Positions 46,079-57,651 of a stretch of 64,000 nucleotides of DNA are shown piece by piece. The stretch covers positions 14,384,393 through 14,448,392 of the forward strand of contig CM055106.1 of NCBI GenBank assembly GCA_029204225.1, written 5' to 3'. The stretch comes from Diphasiastrum complanatum (lineage: Eukaryota > Streptophyta > Lycopodiopsida > Lycopodiales > Lycopodiaceae). Within the stretch, counting starts at the first letter, position 1. Every line of letters starts with the position of its first letter. The position numbers and the translations under genes were made by a program. Below the pieces are notes generated by a model. It saw only the letters and a program-made list of their open reading frames with translations, was not told the DNA's origin and did not search any database.

Positions 46079-47544
46079 ATGTCTGTCCTGGACAATTTTG
46101 AATACTATTTGTCGATTTGCCACGTTGCAAATGGGGATGAAGCCCTTGGATGTCTACTTGCAAGACTTCCAAGAGGCTGCTTCACGGTCTTTAACCACAT
46201 AGACGGGGTACTCCTTAAGCTGCATTTCATTTTGGGCTTGCCCAAGGAATATCAGTTGGAGGTATGCCATAATCAGCCACAGTCCTTAGAGGATGCCGTG
46301 CGTTTCACTCAGATTTTCGACGATACACACAATGTAACCCGTATAGAACAGCCTCTAAGGGTGGGGGGGGATGGGGGGGTGGCCTAACGCGGCCTATCCC
46401 CTTTGCGCAGGTCGCGTCTTCTCTCCATGAGCGTTTGGAACGGGGGGGAGCGAGTAGTGTGCCCTCCTGGCGCCTTGGAACACGCCTTGGAACTGATGTG
46501 ACAGGCAGGGGATGGGGAGGCAGCGTGCTTCCCCACGTCCCCACTCACCCCTTTTTTACTTTTTTCTTTTGTGATTGGAAATCTTTGTGAGTAAAAAAAA
46601 GTTGAAGAAGCTTATAAATTTTTTAAATTCAAAGTTGAACTAAATGTTATTAATATATTGAAACAAAACCAAATTTGAGCTTGGACTGTTTGTCCTTTCT
46701 CAGTTCGTACCTCTCTCTTCCTCCTCTGTACCTGCAGATCTCCAAACCAAGGAGAGGAGTTGAGGTACGTTGGAGTGGAGGTGAGAGAAGGGGGCTTTAA
46801 TTTAATTTCATAAGTCTTTGGGATCCATGGCCATGTGGCACCTAGGGGCGGTCCCACATGGCTAGAAAGGCCTTGAAGGGACAAATGGGGCCTTTCTTGG
46901 GTCCCACCTGTCCTTTTTGCATGAGGGTGGAGAGGAGCTTTGGGGAGGGGGTAAAGGAGGTACGTTCACTTCCTTTCCCTCATTCTCCCAAGTTGTTGTA
47001 GAGTTTTATTGCTCTCAAGTTAGTTTGCTCTCAAGTTGGTTATTTCTTGAGGCCTTGTGCACTAGTTTTTTTTTACACCGTAGCTCTCTGTTTTTCCTCT
47101 AGTTTTTTTTGCTTGTTACTCCTTTATCCATGGACACCCATATGAATGAGATTAGAGCTCCAAGTCCCATCGGGACTGATATGGAGAACATGATGCGTGC
47201 CATAAATTTGTTACAACAACAAATTGTGGACATGCGCTCAAAGCATGAACGGGTGGAGGCCGAGATTCGGGCTATGTCCCAGTCTCGTCAAGCTCTCCTA
47301 AACCCGATGTTTACTCCAGAATTTTTACCGGAGAGAAGAAGACAGACACCAAGATGTGGTGTTAGCTTGGTTAGATCGATGGACGTCGTATTTTTCCATG
47401 CACGATCTACCAGATAGCTCGCAAATTTTGACGACTATCATGTTTTTATGCGGTAAGGCATATTCTTGGTGGTAGGATCTTAAAGACTGAGCTACAGTGC
47501 CCACCACTTGGGAGGACTTCCAGGTAGCCTTTAAGGTTGCCTTT
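46079..47544 (+). repeat. Gypsy gag tandem array, unit 2
   Basis: Near-identical to unit 1 but complete across the gag segment: it keeps VCHNQPQSLEDAVRFTQIFD, also found at 53,401 in a gypsy element with protease and RT. The gag N-terminus recurs at 47,109-47,417. Short G runs (46,360-46,380) mark the same place as unit 1's long ones. Confidence 0.88.
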
Positions 47545-47850
47545 ATGTATGTCCTGGATGATTTTAAATACTATCGTCGATTTGCCATGTTGAAAATGGG
47601 GACGAAGCCCTTGGACGTCTACTTGCAACACTTCCAAGAGACTACTTCATGATTTTTTAACCGTATAGACGGGGCACTCCTTAAGTTGCATTTCATTTTG
47701 GGCTTGCCCAAGGAATATCAGGGAGGTATGCCATAATTAGCCACAATCCTTAGAGGATGCTGTGCGTTTCGCTCAGATTTTCGACGATACACACAATGTA
47801 ACCCGCAAAGAACAGCCTCTAAGGGTGGGTGGGGAAGGGGAAGGGGGGGG
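47545..47850 (+). repeat. Gypsy gag tandem array, partial unit 3
   Basis: The array's third copy reaches the poly-G site (about 47,845) and stops there, where the palindrome-flanked element begins. Confidence 0.85.
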
Positions 47851-48649
47851 GGAAATGTCATTGTAACCCTCAAACAATGTTCCACGCAAATGTCATTTTC
47901 GGCAATAGATCGGCGGATGTCGTGAAGTTCAAAATGCGTGGATTATCCACGCCAAGTCCGACTACCGGCAGCCGGGCAAACCTCCGACATCCGGAGCCGG
48001 AAATAAGAATTCTATTTTTGCGTGGATAATCCACGCGTGGATTATCCACGCCATAGTAAAAATTAAATTAAAAAGACTCGGCTTTTGCATGGATATTACG
48101 TGGATATCGCGTGGATAATTATCCACGTGAAATTCACTGTATCCACGCAAAATCTAGAGAGTTGAGGTCGTGGATACCGCGTAAATAATTTTTTTTTATA
48201 TCCACGCGGTATCCACGCTGATAGGTTTCTGAAATTTGCGTGGATTATCCACGCAAAATCTTTTGTCCAAAAATAAAACATTTGGCGCGAACCAAAATGT
48301 GGTTCGCTCCGAAACTAGAGGTGACTTTCTATTTTTGTGTTGTGTGAGAGAGAGAAAAAGAGAGTATAGATGGGAGTGAGGATGAGATGAGGATGAATGT
48401 GAGTGAGAAAATTGATAGTGTTTAGGATTTTTAGTTCATTGATGGATGTTAATAGTATGTGGTTTGTGATCATAAGTTTTAAGATCTTTTTTGTTTGTGA
48501 TGTAGGTTTGGATATGAAAAATGAAAAATGAGCTTTCATTGCAAAGGATTCAAAGATCAAGTGCATGCAAAAGGAAAAGCAAAGATTGCAAAACAATGGA
48601 GATACAATAGTAAAGGTAAATTCAAATTTATTTTGATTCATTTGATAAT

Positions 48650-48960
48650 TTAATGTGTTATCTATTGATGCATTATATTGTGGTTTCCATTACTTTTCAT
48701 TGTGCATTCCATTACTTTTCATTGTGCATTCCATTACTTTTTATTGTGCATTCTAGCATGCAAATCATGTGCTAAAATAGATACATTGCATTGAATTCAT
48801 CAATGGATACATTTGCATTGCATAGATGTGCATTAAATAGACTATACATTGCATTGGATACATCAATAGATACATTTGCAATCAACAGATGTGCATTCAA
48901 TAGATGTGCATTCAATGGACTATACATTTGTATTCATGGATTACAAATATATGCATTCAA
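48650..48960. repeat. Short tandem repeats (cattgtgcattc / gatgtgcattcaat)
   Basis: Units such as ttccattacttttcattgtg and tagatgtgcattcaat repeat imperfectly inside the putative transposon. No coding capacity is seen. Confidence 0.7.
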
Positions 48961-49090
48961 AATTTTTGCAAGAATGATGTGATGCCAAAACATTATATTG
49001 ATTGATTTAAAAACAAGTACATTGATGAGAGAATAAATTCTCTCTTCCTACATTGCCTTCTACAAGGCCTTACATTTAATTTAAAAACCT

Positions 49091-50045
49091 CTACTCGTCA
49101 TCACTTCCTCCCTCCTCGTCTCCTTCATCTTGTAGGTGTACGTTGGTGTCCACATCTTCAAACTCCCCTTCGCTCTCATTCACGTACTCTTCCACATTCT
49201 CTTCCACATTTTCTTCCACATCACGAACACTTGAAGTTGTAGAGCCTCTCTACAAAATAGAATCAAAGATTTAATTAAATTGAGATTAAACTTACTTGTA
49301 AACCATAAAGTAAACAATCACAAAACAATAAAGGTTAAGAGTTTACGATTGGAAACAATCCACGAGATTCCATAAAAGCCTTAAGGTCGGCATATCCATG
49401 ATCGTAACCTTGCTTGTACTCCGCGGCGGTCATGTGTCTTCCAAAATCACTAAGCTACATTCAACAACAAAACATAGTTTAGCAATACAATATAGTTTAG
49501 CAATAAAAAACATTAACAATCACCTTCTTCCAATCCCTTTTGGAACACCATCCAAGCTTTGTGGGATTCTTGGGATTCCTCACGGCTCTTTGCATCAATC
49601 GCCTTTTGTTTCGAATCCAAAGGCACATTGTATTCAAGGCCCAAGTCCTAGTAAAATCATTGGATTGAGGGAATTCAGAATACAAAGTCTCTATTATTTT
49701 ATTTTTGTCTTCAAGCGATTGGGAGGACCAATCGATCATGTAATCTTTACCAAAATATAAAGCAACTAAATCACGCAAACGGGCATGACCTACATTGCCA
49801 TGTGTATTTTTTATAACTCCACCACATGGATTAAGATCATAATACACACTACACGATTCTCGGGAAGGGGCACCTTTGAAAGCTCTTCTCTTGGATGATT
49901 CACTCGAAGAAGATAACACAAGATTTTTGATTCTATCTCTTTGTTGAGGAGATAGATTCTCAAACCACTCTTGATTATATTCTTCGGGCTCCTCACGAGC
50001 TCTTCTCCTAGATGGTCTCCCACTTGACCTACCACTTGAAGACAT
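49091..50045 (-). CDS. Three-exon transposon-type protein, 262 residues, apparently intact
   Basis: Exon 1 is 50,045-49,524 (donor GTGATT). Exon 2 is 49,454-49,347 (after TAG, donor GTAAAC). Exon 3 is 49,249-49,091 (after TTTTGTAG), ending in TAG. All three are in phase 0 and join without stops. The protein has a Ser/Arg-rich start (SSSGRSSGRPSRRR), a W-F-E-N-L-S-P-Q-Q-R-D-R helix and a central domain with IDWSSQSLEDKNKIIETLYS, TMCLWIRNKRRLM and SKRDWKK. It then has FGRHMTAAEYKQGYDHGYAD and a very acidic tail with repeated VEENVEEY. The central part loosely resembles En/Spm-type (Transposase_24-like) plant proteins, which is a tentative link. No DDE catalytic core is evident, so it may be a DNA-binding accessory protein. 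Intact frame and introns suggest recent activity. Confidence 0.7.
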
Positions 50046-50099
50046 TGTATCAAAAAAAAACTTCAATTAAAAAGTAGTGGAGAATGGGAGTGAAAGAGT

Positions 50100-50340
50100 A
50101 TTGAAGACTTTTAGATTAGAAGAGTAAGCAATGAATAAAAAGCAATAGATTAATAGTAAGCAAGAACAAACAAGATCAATAGAGCAAGCAAAAACAAGAG
50201 CAAGATCACTAGCAATGAAGAGCAACAAAAGCAAGCAAGCAAGCAAGATCTATAGAACTTAGAAGAGCAATAGCAAGCAAGAGCACTAAACACTAGACTA
50301 GAAAACCTATAAAACTTGAAAGCAAAAGAAGAGGAGCAAG
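50100..50340. repeat. Purine-rich leader (agcaagcaaga words)
   Basis: A/G-rich low-complexity sequence upstream of the three-exon gene (its 5' flank on the minus strand, reading as pyrimidine-rich). Confidence 0.55.
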
Positions 50341-50445
50341 AATGCTCGCGAAAATGCTATTTTATTGGCATTCAAGTTTCGCGTGGATTATCCACGTAGA
50401 AGTTATCCACGCGTGGATAATCCATGCAATATCCACGCATTTTTT

Positions 50446-51637
50446 TTTCCACTCTTGGCACGTGAGAGGGTCCCCCACATGGGCTTGCATGCTTCAAATG
50501 TCATTCAATATTCTCATAATCTTTTCTAGATTTTATGAGAATATTTTATTGTAGGATTTTACATAAAATATATATTTTAATATGATGGAATGTAAAAAAA
50601 TCAATTCAAAGATTATTATGGTAGTATTTAATTGTCAAAACTAGTTTTATATTGTTATAAATTTTATTTTTCTTGAGATTTGACATACAAGACAAAATCA
50701 TGAGATAAGAAATAGTACATATTATTATTAAACAAGTAATTTGACAGGTTTTTTAAGATTTTATGACATAATATTATGTCAAATCGGTGATGTCATAAAA
50801 CATTTAGTTTATTAATAATCTAGGTGTCATAGATTTGATATAATTTGATGACATAATTACATGGTCAAATAATTTTTTTTTGCTTTTGTCATGTGGCCTC
50901 TTAAATGGTTGCATGGGATCATTTAGATTCATGATCAAAAGCATTTATGTTATATTGAGGACCTTATTGATATGTGACCTATATGATAAATCTTTTTAAT
51001 TGTTGGTGTGTGACCTATATAACCTTATATGAAATCATAGTAATTAGTTGAAATATCATTTAGCATTGTAATAAAGATGTTGATCAATGGTGTGTTATCT
51101 AGTATATGATTTCTTACATACAAAGCAACCATAGATAGAAATGGCGAATGCATATTGTTCGTCATGAGATACCATGGCACACTAGGCCAATCCAAAGAGA
51201 TTTACCTTTAACTAACTCGAGCCAAGTATTAATTAATCAAATAAGTGATTGAGTGGGCAATGAATCAATTGAGTATATGACTGATTGTTTGATTTTGATC
51301 ATTCCATCTTGAAAGAAAGATCGAGTGAGATCATCACTCATCTTAGACAAGAGTTTAAATTGAGAGCTTCGAACATTGACTGTTATGTGGTTTTTAAATT
51401 AGTTGAGATAGGCCTGCATGCACTATCTACTGATGTCTAACATTTGTCAGTATGAATCTCATTTTGATTGCTCGTCATGTGTTGCCCCACCCAAGCAATT
51501 TTCTTGATAGCAATGTTACAAGAATATTAGATTTACATTAAGCATAAGTAGAATATACATGGATTAGATGTTGGCACGTCTTTAACAAATTTTATTATAT
51601 TTGTTCGGAACATACAGTCTCATAATGATTACTTATC
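50446..51637. other. AT-rich, no gene seen
   Basis: No supported feature. Confidence 0.5.
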
Positions 51638-52640
51638 ATGTGGTATAGAGTAGCTGGCTACAGTGTGTATATGTCATCGACGATGTCATCATCATCAAAT
51701 AGCGATTCATCTCATGATCGCAACAACAAGTATATATTGTTATTGATATTGACATCAATTGCACTTTATTTGTTATTTGAGTATGAGTGTATAATTTTTC
51801 TTGCAAATTTATTCTTACATTGACAGTTGATTGGAATTATGAATTCTAGGAAAATTATCGTACCTCCACGTCATTTAGAGAAAGAAAAAAGAATTGAGCT
51901 CTATCACAAAAAAAAGGAGCAATCAAGACTAAAGTACAATGAACAACCATTGACTGGTTCATCTTCAAGCTCTTCCATCAGTCGACGTAGACTGCCTATT
52001 GATCCATCACATGTATGTATATTGATTTATGTCATAATTTTTTTATTTGTAATAGTGATGTGATCCGATTTGCTCTTTGGATATAGTATATTGCTCTTTG
52101 GAAAGCCAAGACACCACTCCATCACAAATGAAGGTTGAAAATGCACTAAATGTACAAAGACTATTTTGTCAATTTTTGTCACATGTTACAATTCGTCACA
52201 TGTTAGAATTTGTCAATTTTCACTTGAATGACATTGAAAGAATTTGTGCAATTTGCAATTGGATTATTGGACCAGTTTCAACCATAATATAATGAGAGGA
52301 TACCATGTACATGCACACAATGCAAAGGCCTTAGGATTCAGACAAGGAGGATTGTCAACGATCATATTTGGGCCAATGGAGTGGACACATAGAATCCAAG
52401 AGTACGAGAGGTAAACTCTTTAAAGTGTTTTTCAGAAATGCTTTAATTTTTGACCCTTATGACATTTCAAGTATAGTTTGGCCAATAAATATTGAACGAT
52501 GGGATGAGTGCCACGATACTTTGAAGTTAATCTCTCACTTGCTTCTTAAAGGAAAAATCCAAATAGAATATTTAGATGAGGTTAATCTCTCACTTGCTTC
52601 TAAAAAGAAAAATCCAAATAAATGATTAGATGAAGTTAAT
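51638..52640 (+). pseudogene. Possible multi-exon remnant, unrecognised
   Basis: Plus-strand frames read MSSTMSSSSNSDSSHDRNNK (51,671 on), then VPPRHLEKEKRIELYHKKKE to ISRRRLPIDPSH with a GTATGT donor (52,012), then SLESQDTTPSQMKVENALNV after a TATAG acceptor, then GQWSGHIESKSTRGKLFKVF. The Ser/Asp-rich start and basic middle look coding, but frames change and stops occur. The last part runs into three tandem ~57-bp units (gttaatctctcacttgcttc). The family is not recognised; a transposon protein is likeliest. Confidence 0.3.
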
Positions 52641-52738
52641 CTCTCACTTGCTTCTAAAAGAAAAAAAATCCAAATAGAATGATTAGATGTATTTAATTTT
52701 GATTTCCATATTCAATCACCCATAATAGACTCATTCAC

Positions 52739-52741
<3 letters not shown>

Positions 52742-52820
<79 letters not shown>

Positions 52821-53010
52821 ATGAAAGAGTTAAAGGTAACCAGCACTCCCAATTCTAGGAAGGTGTGTAGCCCTTGTTTTCTTCCGTTAAAGGCGTGGTT
52901 CAAATGTTTTTTTGTTGGAAGATGAGTTCCACAAAAAAGCCCAAACGCCGCAGGGAGGGAGCATGTGGTGACATTCTGGAGTAGGATATAATCGTGTGGT
53001 TTTGGAGTTT
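52742..53010 (-). repeat. Dispersed repeat with (GA)n tract, copy 2
   Basis: The inverted counterpart of 23,640-23,827: (GA)n at 52,742-52,818 followed by cactcccaattctaggaagg and gttaaaggcgtggttcaaat. Confidence 0.78.
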
Positions 53011-53150
53011 TGATTAGCACTCTATAATGTTCTCTCTGTATTTCTCTTCATGTGTATTTAGGGTCGGTGTGGGTGGGTGTGTGTATGCGTGTGTGTGTGT
53101 TTCATGCTACTGGTTTATAGTTTGTGTTATATATTAATTTATGTTTCATG

Positions 53151-53153
<3 letters not shown>

Positions 53154-53221
<68 letters not shown>
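53154..53221. repeat. (GA)n microsatellite
   Basis: Uninterrupted GA dinucleotides. A short GT tract lies at 53,081-53,100. Confidence 0.96.
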
Positions 53222-53224
<3 letters not shown>

Positions 53225-53400
53225 ACCATAAGTTGGTTTCAAGAAAAAGAGTTGCAAGAGAGATCGAGAATATTATTGATAGAATAAATCACATAAATAT
53301 TGATTTTGGATTATCATTGGCCCTAGATGATGCTCTTGTTGATGATGATCCCTTGCATGATATAATTAGTTCATCAATGTCTTGTGATTCAATCCATGAA

Positions 53401-54295
53401 GGTATGCCATAATCAGCCACAGTCCTTAGAGGATGCCATGCGTTTCGTTCGGATTTTCAACGATACGCACAATGTAACCCACAAAGAACAGCCAAAGCCC
53501 GAAGCCAAAGACAAATCCTCTACGGGTGCTTCTTTCAAAAAGGACAAGGAGCGTATGGCCGACGAAGTTTTTTCTTCGGGAAAGAAAAATAAGCGCTCTC
53601 GGTTAGAGAGAGCGGACTTTGACAAGGCCAAAAGCGATGGGTTGTGTTTCTCCTGCATGGAGAAGGGGCACATTTCCAAGGACTGCCCGAAGAGACGGAA
53701 GAAGGATGGCCGCTCCTTTAAGGCACCATATATTTCTTCTATTTCTTGTATTGATGTATCTTTTAAAGATGAAACAGTTTGTAGAAATTGTTGTTTTAAC
53801 ACTGGAGTGTATAGATCTCACGATCTCATTTACATGAGTGGATTCGTAGGCAGCCAACCTGTGTGTGTTCTTTTTGACGATGGTTCTACCCATAATTTTA
53901 TTAATGCTAAGTTGGTGCAGAAGCTGCAGCTGACAACCGCACCAAGTGACCACAAGTACGTGGGTAGGATGGCAGTGGGTGGAGAGCAACAGGTCTGGGA
54001 CCACTTTGTCCCCCACATGTCGTTGAAGATTCAAGACTATGTAGATACTTCATCTTTTCATGTCATGAATCTGAATAAGGTGGATGTAATCCTAAGAAAA
54101 GAGTGGTTTTATGCTAGGAATGAGTCCTTGAAGAAAGACTATGTATCTCATTGTATTTCTTTCTTGCATAATGACTCATGGATTTGTCTTAAAGGCGATG
54201 AGACAGATCTACCTTTTGTAACTGCTCATGAAGCGAATCAATGTATTTTGAATTTTGAGTATTTCTTGTATTTATGTAATCTGAAAGATGAATAG
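53401..54295 (+). pseudogene. Gypsy gag C-terminus, zinc knuckle and protease
   Basis: The frame joins gag text (VCHNQPQSLEDAMRFVRIFN, shared with the array at 46-47.8 kb) to a Lys/Arg-rich linker, a canonical knuckle CFSCMEKGHISKDC and a retropepsin-type region VCVLFDDGSTHNFI, where the usual D-S-G or D-T-G is D-D-G. The later VDVILRKEWF corresponds to the second conserved strand (I-L-G-x-x-W), with Gly replaced by Arg. The frame is open from before 53,401 to a TAG at 54,293-54,295. The gag N-terminus is replaced by unrelated sequence after the (GA)n tract. The changed active-site loop suggests the protease is dead. Confidence 0.9.
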
Positions 54296-54355
54296 TGCAT
54301 AGATGCTTTTAGTACTCATAATGTCAATGTTGATGTATCGTCTTTCCCTAAAGCA

Positions 54356-55230
54356 TTGTCTTTTACTGATGATAATTTAGAATCTTCGCCTGAAGGCAAA
54401 ATCTTTAAGAGACTTAGGGACGAGTATAGCGATATACTCCCTGAGCAGTTGCCTGAGGGTCTTTCCCCCCTCACGGGGTGTAGACCGTCACATATATCTC
54501 CTTCCCGACAGCTCTCCTATATCGTCTTTTCCCTACAGGATGAGCCCGAAGAAGATGAAGTTGCTAGTCAACCTAAGGAGTTATTATGTAAAGGCCATAT
54601 TCGGCCCAGTAAATCCCCTTGGGGAGCTCCTATTTTGTTAACCGACAAAAAAAATGGTTCTATTCATCTTTGTGTCGATTACAAAAGGCTTAATAAAATG
54701 TCAATTAAGAACCGTTATTCCTTACCTCGGATGGATGGCTTAATGGACCGATTGAATGGTGCTAAGTATTTCACCAAATTGGACCTTAGGTCGGGGTACC
54801 ATCAAATTAAAATACACGAGGGAGATGTTTCCACAATTGGTTTTAGTACTAGGTATGGCCATTACAAATTTTTATTTTTACCCTTTGGTCTAACTAATGC
54901 CCCGACAACCTTTCAACAGATGATGAACGATATTCTTCGTCCATATCTTGGGAAGTTTCTCGTGGTATTTTTAGATGACATATCGATTTACAGTAAGACT
55001 CTTGAGGAGCACGAAGCGCATTTGCGTACAGTCTTAGATAATCTAAGACAAGCAAAGCTTTATGCTAAGGAGTCTAAGTGTGAGTTCTTTCAAACAAGAC
55101 TCGAGTATTTAGGACATATCATTTCCAATCGAGATCTTGAGATCGACTACGATAAGGTCCAGAAAGTTCGTGATTGGCCTATCCTCAAAACCATTAGGGA
55201 AGTAAAATCTTTTCTAGGCTTCATAGGATG
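54356..55230 (+). pseudogene. Gypsy reverse transcriptase (same element), 3' truncated
   Basis: This is a clean RT frame: SKSPWGAPILLTDKKNGSIH, CVDYKRLNKMSIKNRYSLPR, FTKLDLRSGYHQIKI, FLFLPFGLTNAPTTFQQMMN and the catalytic VVFLDDISIYSKTLEEH, then FFQTRLEYLGHIIS and EVKSFLGFIG. The FLDD box is intact. The element breaks off near 55,230 just after S-F-L-G-F-I-G, before the RNase H, and nothing of RNase H or integrase follows. Confidence 0.95.
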
Positions 55231-55261
55231 TTCCAAGCAAAAACTATATGAAGATAAATGA

Positions 55262-55995
55262 TCTTTTCTAATAATCTAACTTCTGCATGAAGAGTGCAAA
55301 CATGCATATTTTTCAAGGGCATAGGCAACACAGGCTTCTAGTTTGGATCTGTATATTCTCTAGTAATTCCTGTACTACTAGTTACATCTTTTGCCATTTT
55401 CATGTCGTACAAACAAGGATGTTTTGATGTAGCACTGTGAGAGACATTATACATACATTTCAATGTTTTCAAATCACCTGCTAAGTGCCATTCAACATTG
55501 AAGTCTCCAACTCCTGGAACATTGAGAAGTCCTCCATCCATATGGTCCTTGATGATCCTAGGATAAGATGTCCTTGAGAATATCCACGATAATATATCAT
55601 GATCCTCCTTCAGCACCTATCCAAAGAATTAATCAGACTTAGTTTACAATGAATTAATACTATTCAATGAATGTAATGTAATTATGAGGCTAGTTATCTG
55701 AAACGCTGCCAACCACCATATATCATTTTCTAACTGGACACTGAATCTGAAATCTTCTTGGTTCTCTGTTTGTGATAGAGCACCATTCATGAGAGTTATA
55801 CTAACCCTCTCCATCTTCTGCCCTTTCACAATTTCTGACTCATCCAGCTTAAGTACTATGATTATAGATCATTGGGAGTTGAAGAGACCTCGGGAGTGGT
55901 GAGGCAAGCAAATAAACAATATTGTTTTTTTTTTCTTTGATATTTTTCTATATCCTACATGGCATTCTTTAAAGTGTCTTTTTGATATTGAGAAC
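55262..55995 (-). other. Unassigned sequence with a short minus-strand frame
   Basis: The frame at 55,616-55,338 (92 residues) reads GDFNVEWHLAGDLKTLKCMY then HSATSKHPCLYD. The pattern of a W-H-L-A-G-D-x-K-x-L stretch followed by a Cys recalls proteins of uncharacterised mobile elements, but no family is claimed. It ends where copia B begins. Confidence 0.3.
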
Positions 55996-55999
55996 TCCT

Positions 56000-57268
56000 C
56001 TAATGATTGCAGATTCAACCCAAAAAGACAAAACAAATGTTGCAGAGTCATCCAAGGATGTAGACAAAGGTGATGAATCTGTCACAATACTCGATGAAGC
56101 TTCAACAAGCTACATTGAACAAGACTACGATGTAGTCATTGTTACAGGAGAAACCTCACACATCACCTGCAACAAAAGAATCTTGATCAACTTTAGAGAA
56201 CTCGAAAACAACAGAGCAGTGATTCTAGGTGATGGAAGCCGACATGATGTCAAGGGCATCGAGACTCTATAGCTGTGAATACTGTTAGGTCAAGCAGAGC
56301 TGCCAGGAGCATTCTATGTACCTTCATTGAGAAAAGACCTGCTATCAGTCTCCAAGATGGCAGATCTTGGAATTCGAGTTCTATTCGATGGCAATACATG
56401 GCGAATGATCGAGAAAACAACAAACACATTACTGACAGTTGGATGTAGAGAAGGAAATCTCTACCAAGTCAAGATAATTAGTAATTCTGATACTAAATGC
56501 ATCAGAAAATGAAGATCAAATCTGGCACAAAAAATGTATCATCTGAACATGAGGAGCCTATATGACATATGCAAGAAAGACATAGTCACAGGTCTGAAAA
56601 TATTTGGACCCAATACTGAGTTCTGCGAAGACTGTCAGAAAGGCAAACAACATCAGAATCCATTCACTCATGAGGGAAGAAGAGCTAAAGAAGTTCTTGA
56701 GCTCGTCCACTCAGATGTCTGTGGACCGATGAAAGTTGATTCGCTCTTAGGATCGAGGTATTTTCTGACGTTCATTGATGACTACAGCCGGATGACAACG
56801 ATCTACTACCTAAAGAAAAAATCTGAACTTTTTGACTCTTTCAAGAAGTTCATGGCATTTGCAGAGAGACACACCTCAAAGAAAATTCTGATCATCAGAT
56901 TTGATAATGGAGGTGAGTACAAGAGCACAAATTTTTTTAGATGTTGCCAAGAATAGGGGATAGAGCATCAATTCACTCCTGCGTGCACATCAGAATATTA
57001 TGGTGTCGCAGAAAGGAGAAACATGATGCTAGTCGAAGGAGCCAAATGCATGATGGCACAAGCTCGATTGCCAAGTCAATTTTGGGCTAAGGCAATAACT
57101 GCAGTAATACACCTGTAGAACAGATCAACAACGACAGTCCTGAAAAACAAGACACCATACGAAATGTGGACAGGTACAAAGTCTGGTCTGTCTTACATGT
57201 GTATATTCGGATGTGCAGCACATTCCAAAAGAGAAAAGAAGCAAGCTCGATGAAAAATCAGAGCAAAC
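56000..57268 (+). mobile_element. Copia element B, protease to integrase (5' side of insertion)
   Basis: Colinear with element A from its second zinc knuckle on: a CRFNPKK-like start, a protease with changed active site (VIVTGETSHIT where A has VIDSGATPHIT), LLSVSKMADLGIRVLFDGN, the GAG-pre-integrase region, HSDVCGPM and FDNGGEYKS, then VAERRN. It stops after K-L-D-E-K-S-E-Q-T at caaac (57,264-57,268), where an inverted LTR begins. The missing continuation TIMVGYS.. is found at 8263-8469. B is 5'-truncated at about 56,000 and has several stops. Confidence 0.92.
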
Positions 57269-57640
57269 TGTCGCGGAAGCACTTTTTTTTTCTTATTTTT
57301 TGTGTTCGTCCTCTATTCTGATTCGCGAACAATTTTCTGTCTTTGAATCTTCTTTTCGTGCGGAAGCTCTTACGGGATCCCAAACACTCGACTACACATC
57401 ACAGAACATATTTTATTTTAACAATCAAGAGACACAACACAAGGCCAAGAGATACACGAAATAGAGTGACTATATTGTCAGTTTGGTTTTGGAGCAAGAT
57501 CGTTAGTGTCTCGCTCATTGGCAAATTGACTCTCTGCTCTTTCGCTGTGTTCTACTCGTTGGCAGACTTTCATGCACAGCTATGGTATTTTTGCTTTCTT
57601 ACTCTAGTTGCTACGTCTCTCTCTGTTTCTTACAGATCTC
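57269..57640 (-). repeat. Inverted LTR end of copia A family (last ~372 bp of the LTR)
   Basis: Reads TGTCGCGGAAGC on the plus strand and matches the reverse complement of 8859-9230. It complements the 281-bp LTR piece at 13,279-13,559; together they make an LTR lacking about 108 bp. Homology fades at cagatctc (57,640). Confidence 0.92.
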
Positions 57641-57651
57641 GTGGTTTCTAT

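Larger units (their letters stand above)
47930..50445. mobile_element. Putative DNA transposon with palindrome clusters at both ends
   Basis: The 17-base palindrome GCGTGGATTATCCACGC (centre A or T) occurs at 47,936-47,952, 48,020-48,036, 48,035-48,051 and 48,238-48,254, with a longer-centre variant at 48,109-48,127. It recurs as near copies at 50,381-50,396 and 50,410-50,427. The outermost words aaaatgcgtggat (47,931 on) and atccacgcatttt (50,431-50,443) form a short inverted pair. No copy was noticed in the interior. This looks like a subterminal transposase-binding array around the three-exon gene at 49,091-50,045. Exact ends and target duplication are uncertain. Confidence 0.65.

Noticed and set aside
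47886-50505. 11-bp word caaatgtcatt on both sides of the palindrome-bounded element as its target duplication
   Set aside because: The words lie about 40-60 bases outside the palindrome clusters with no inverted ends next to them, and a similar word occurs again at 47,853; likely chance.
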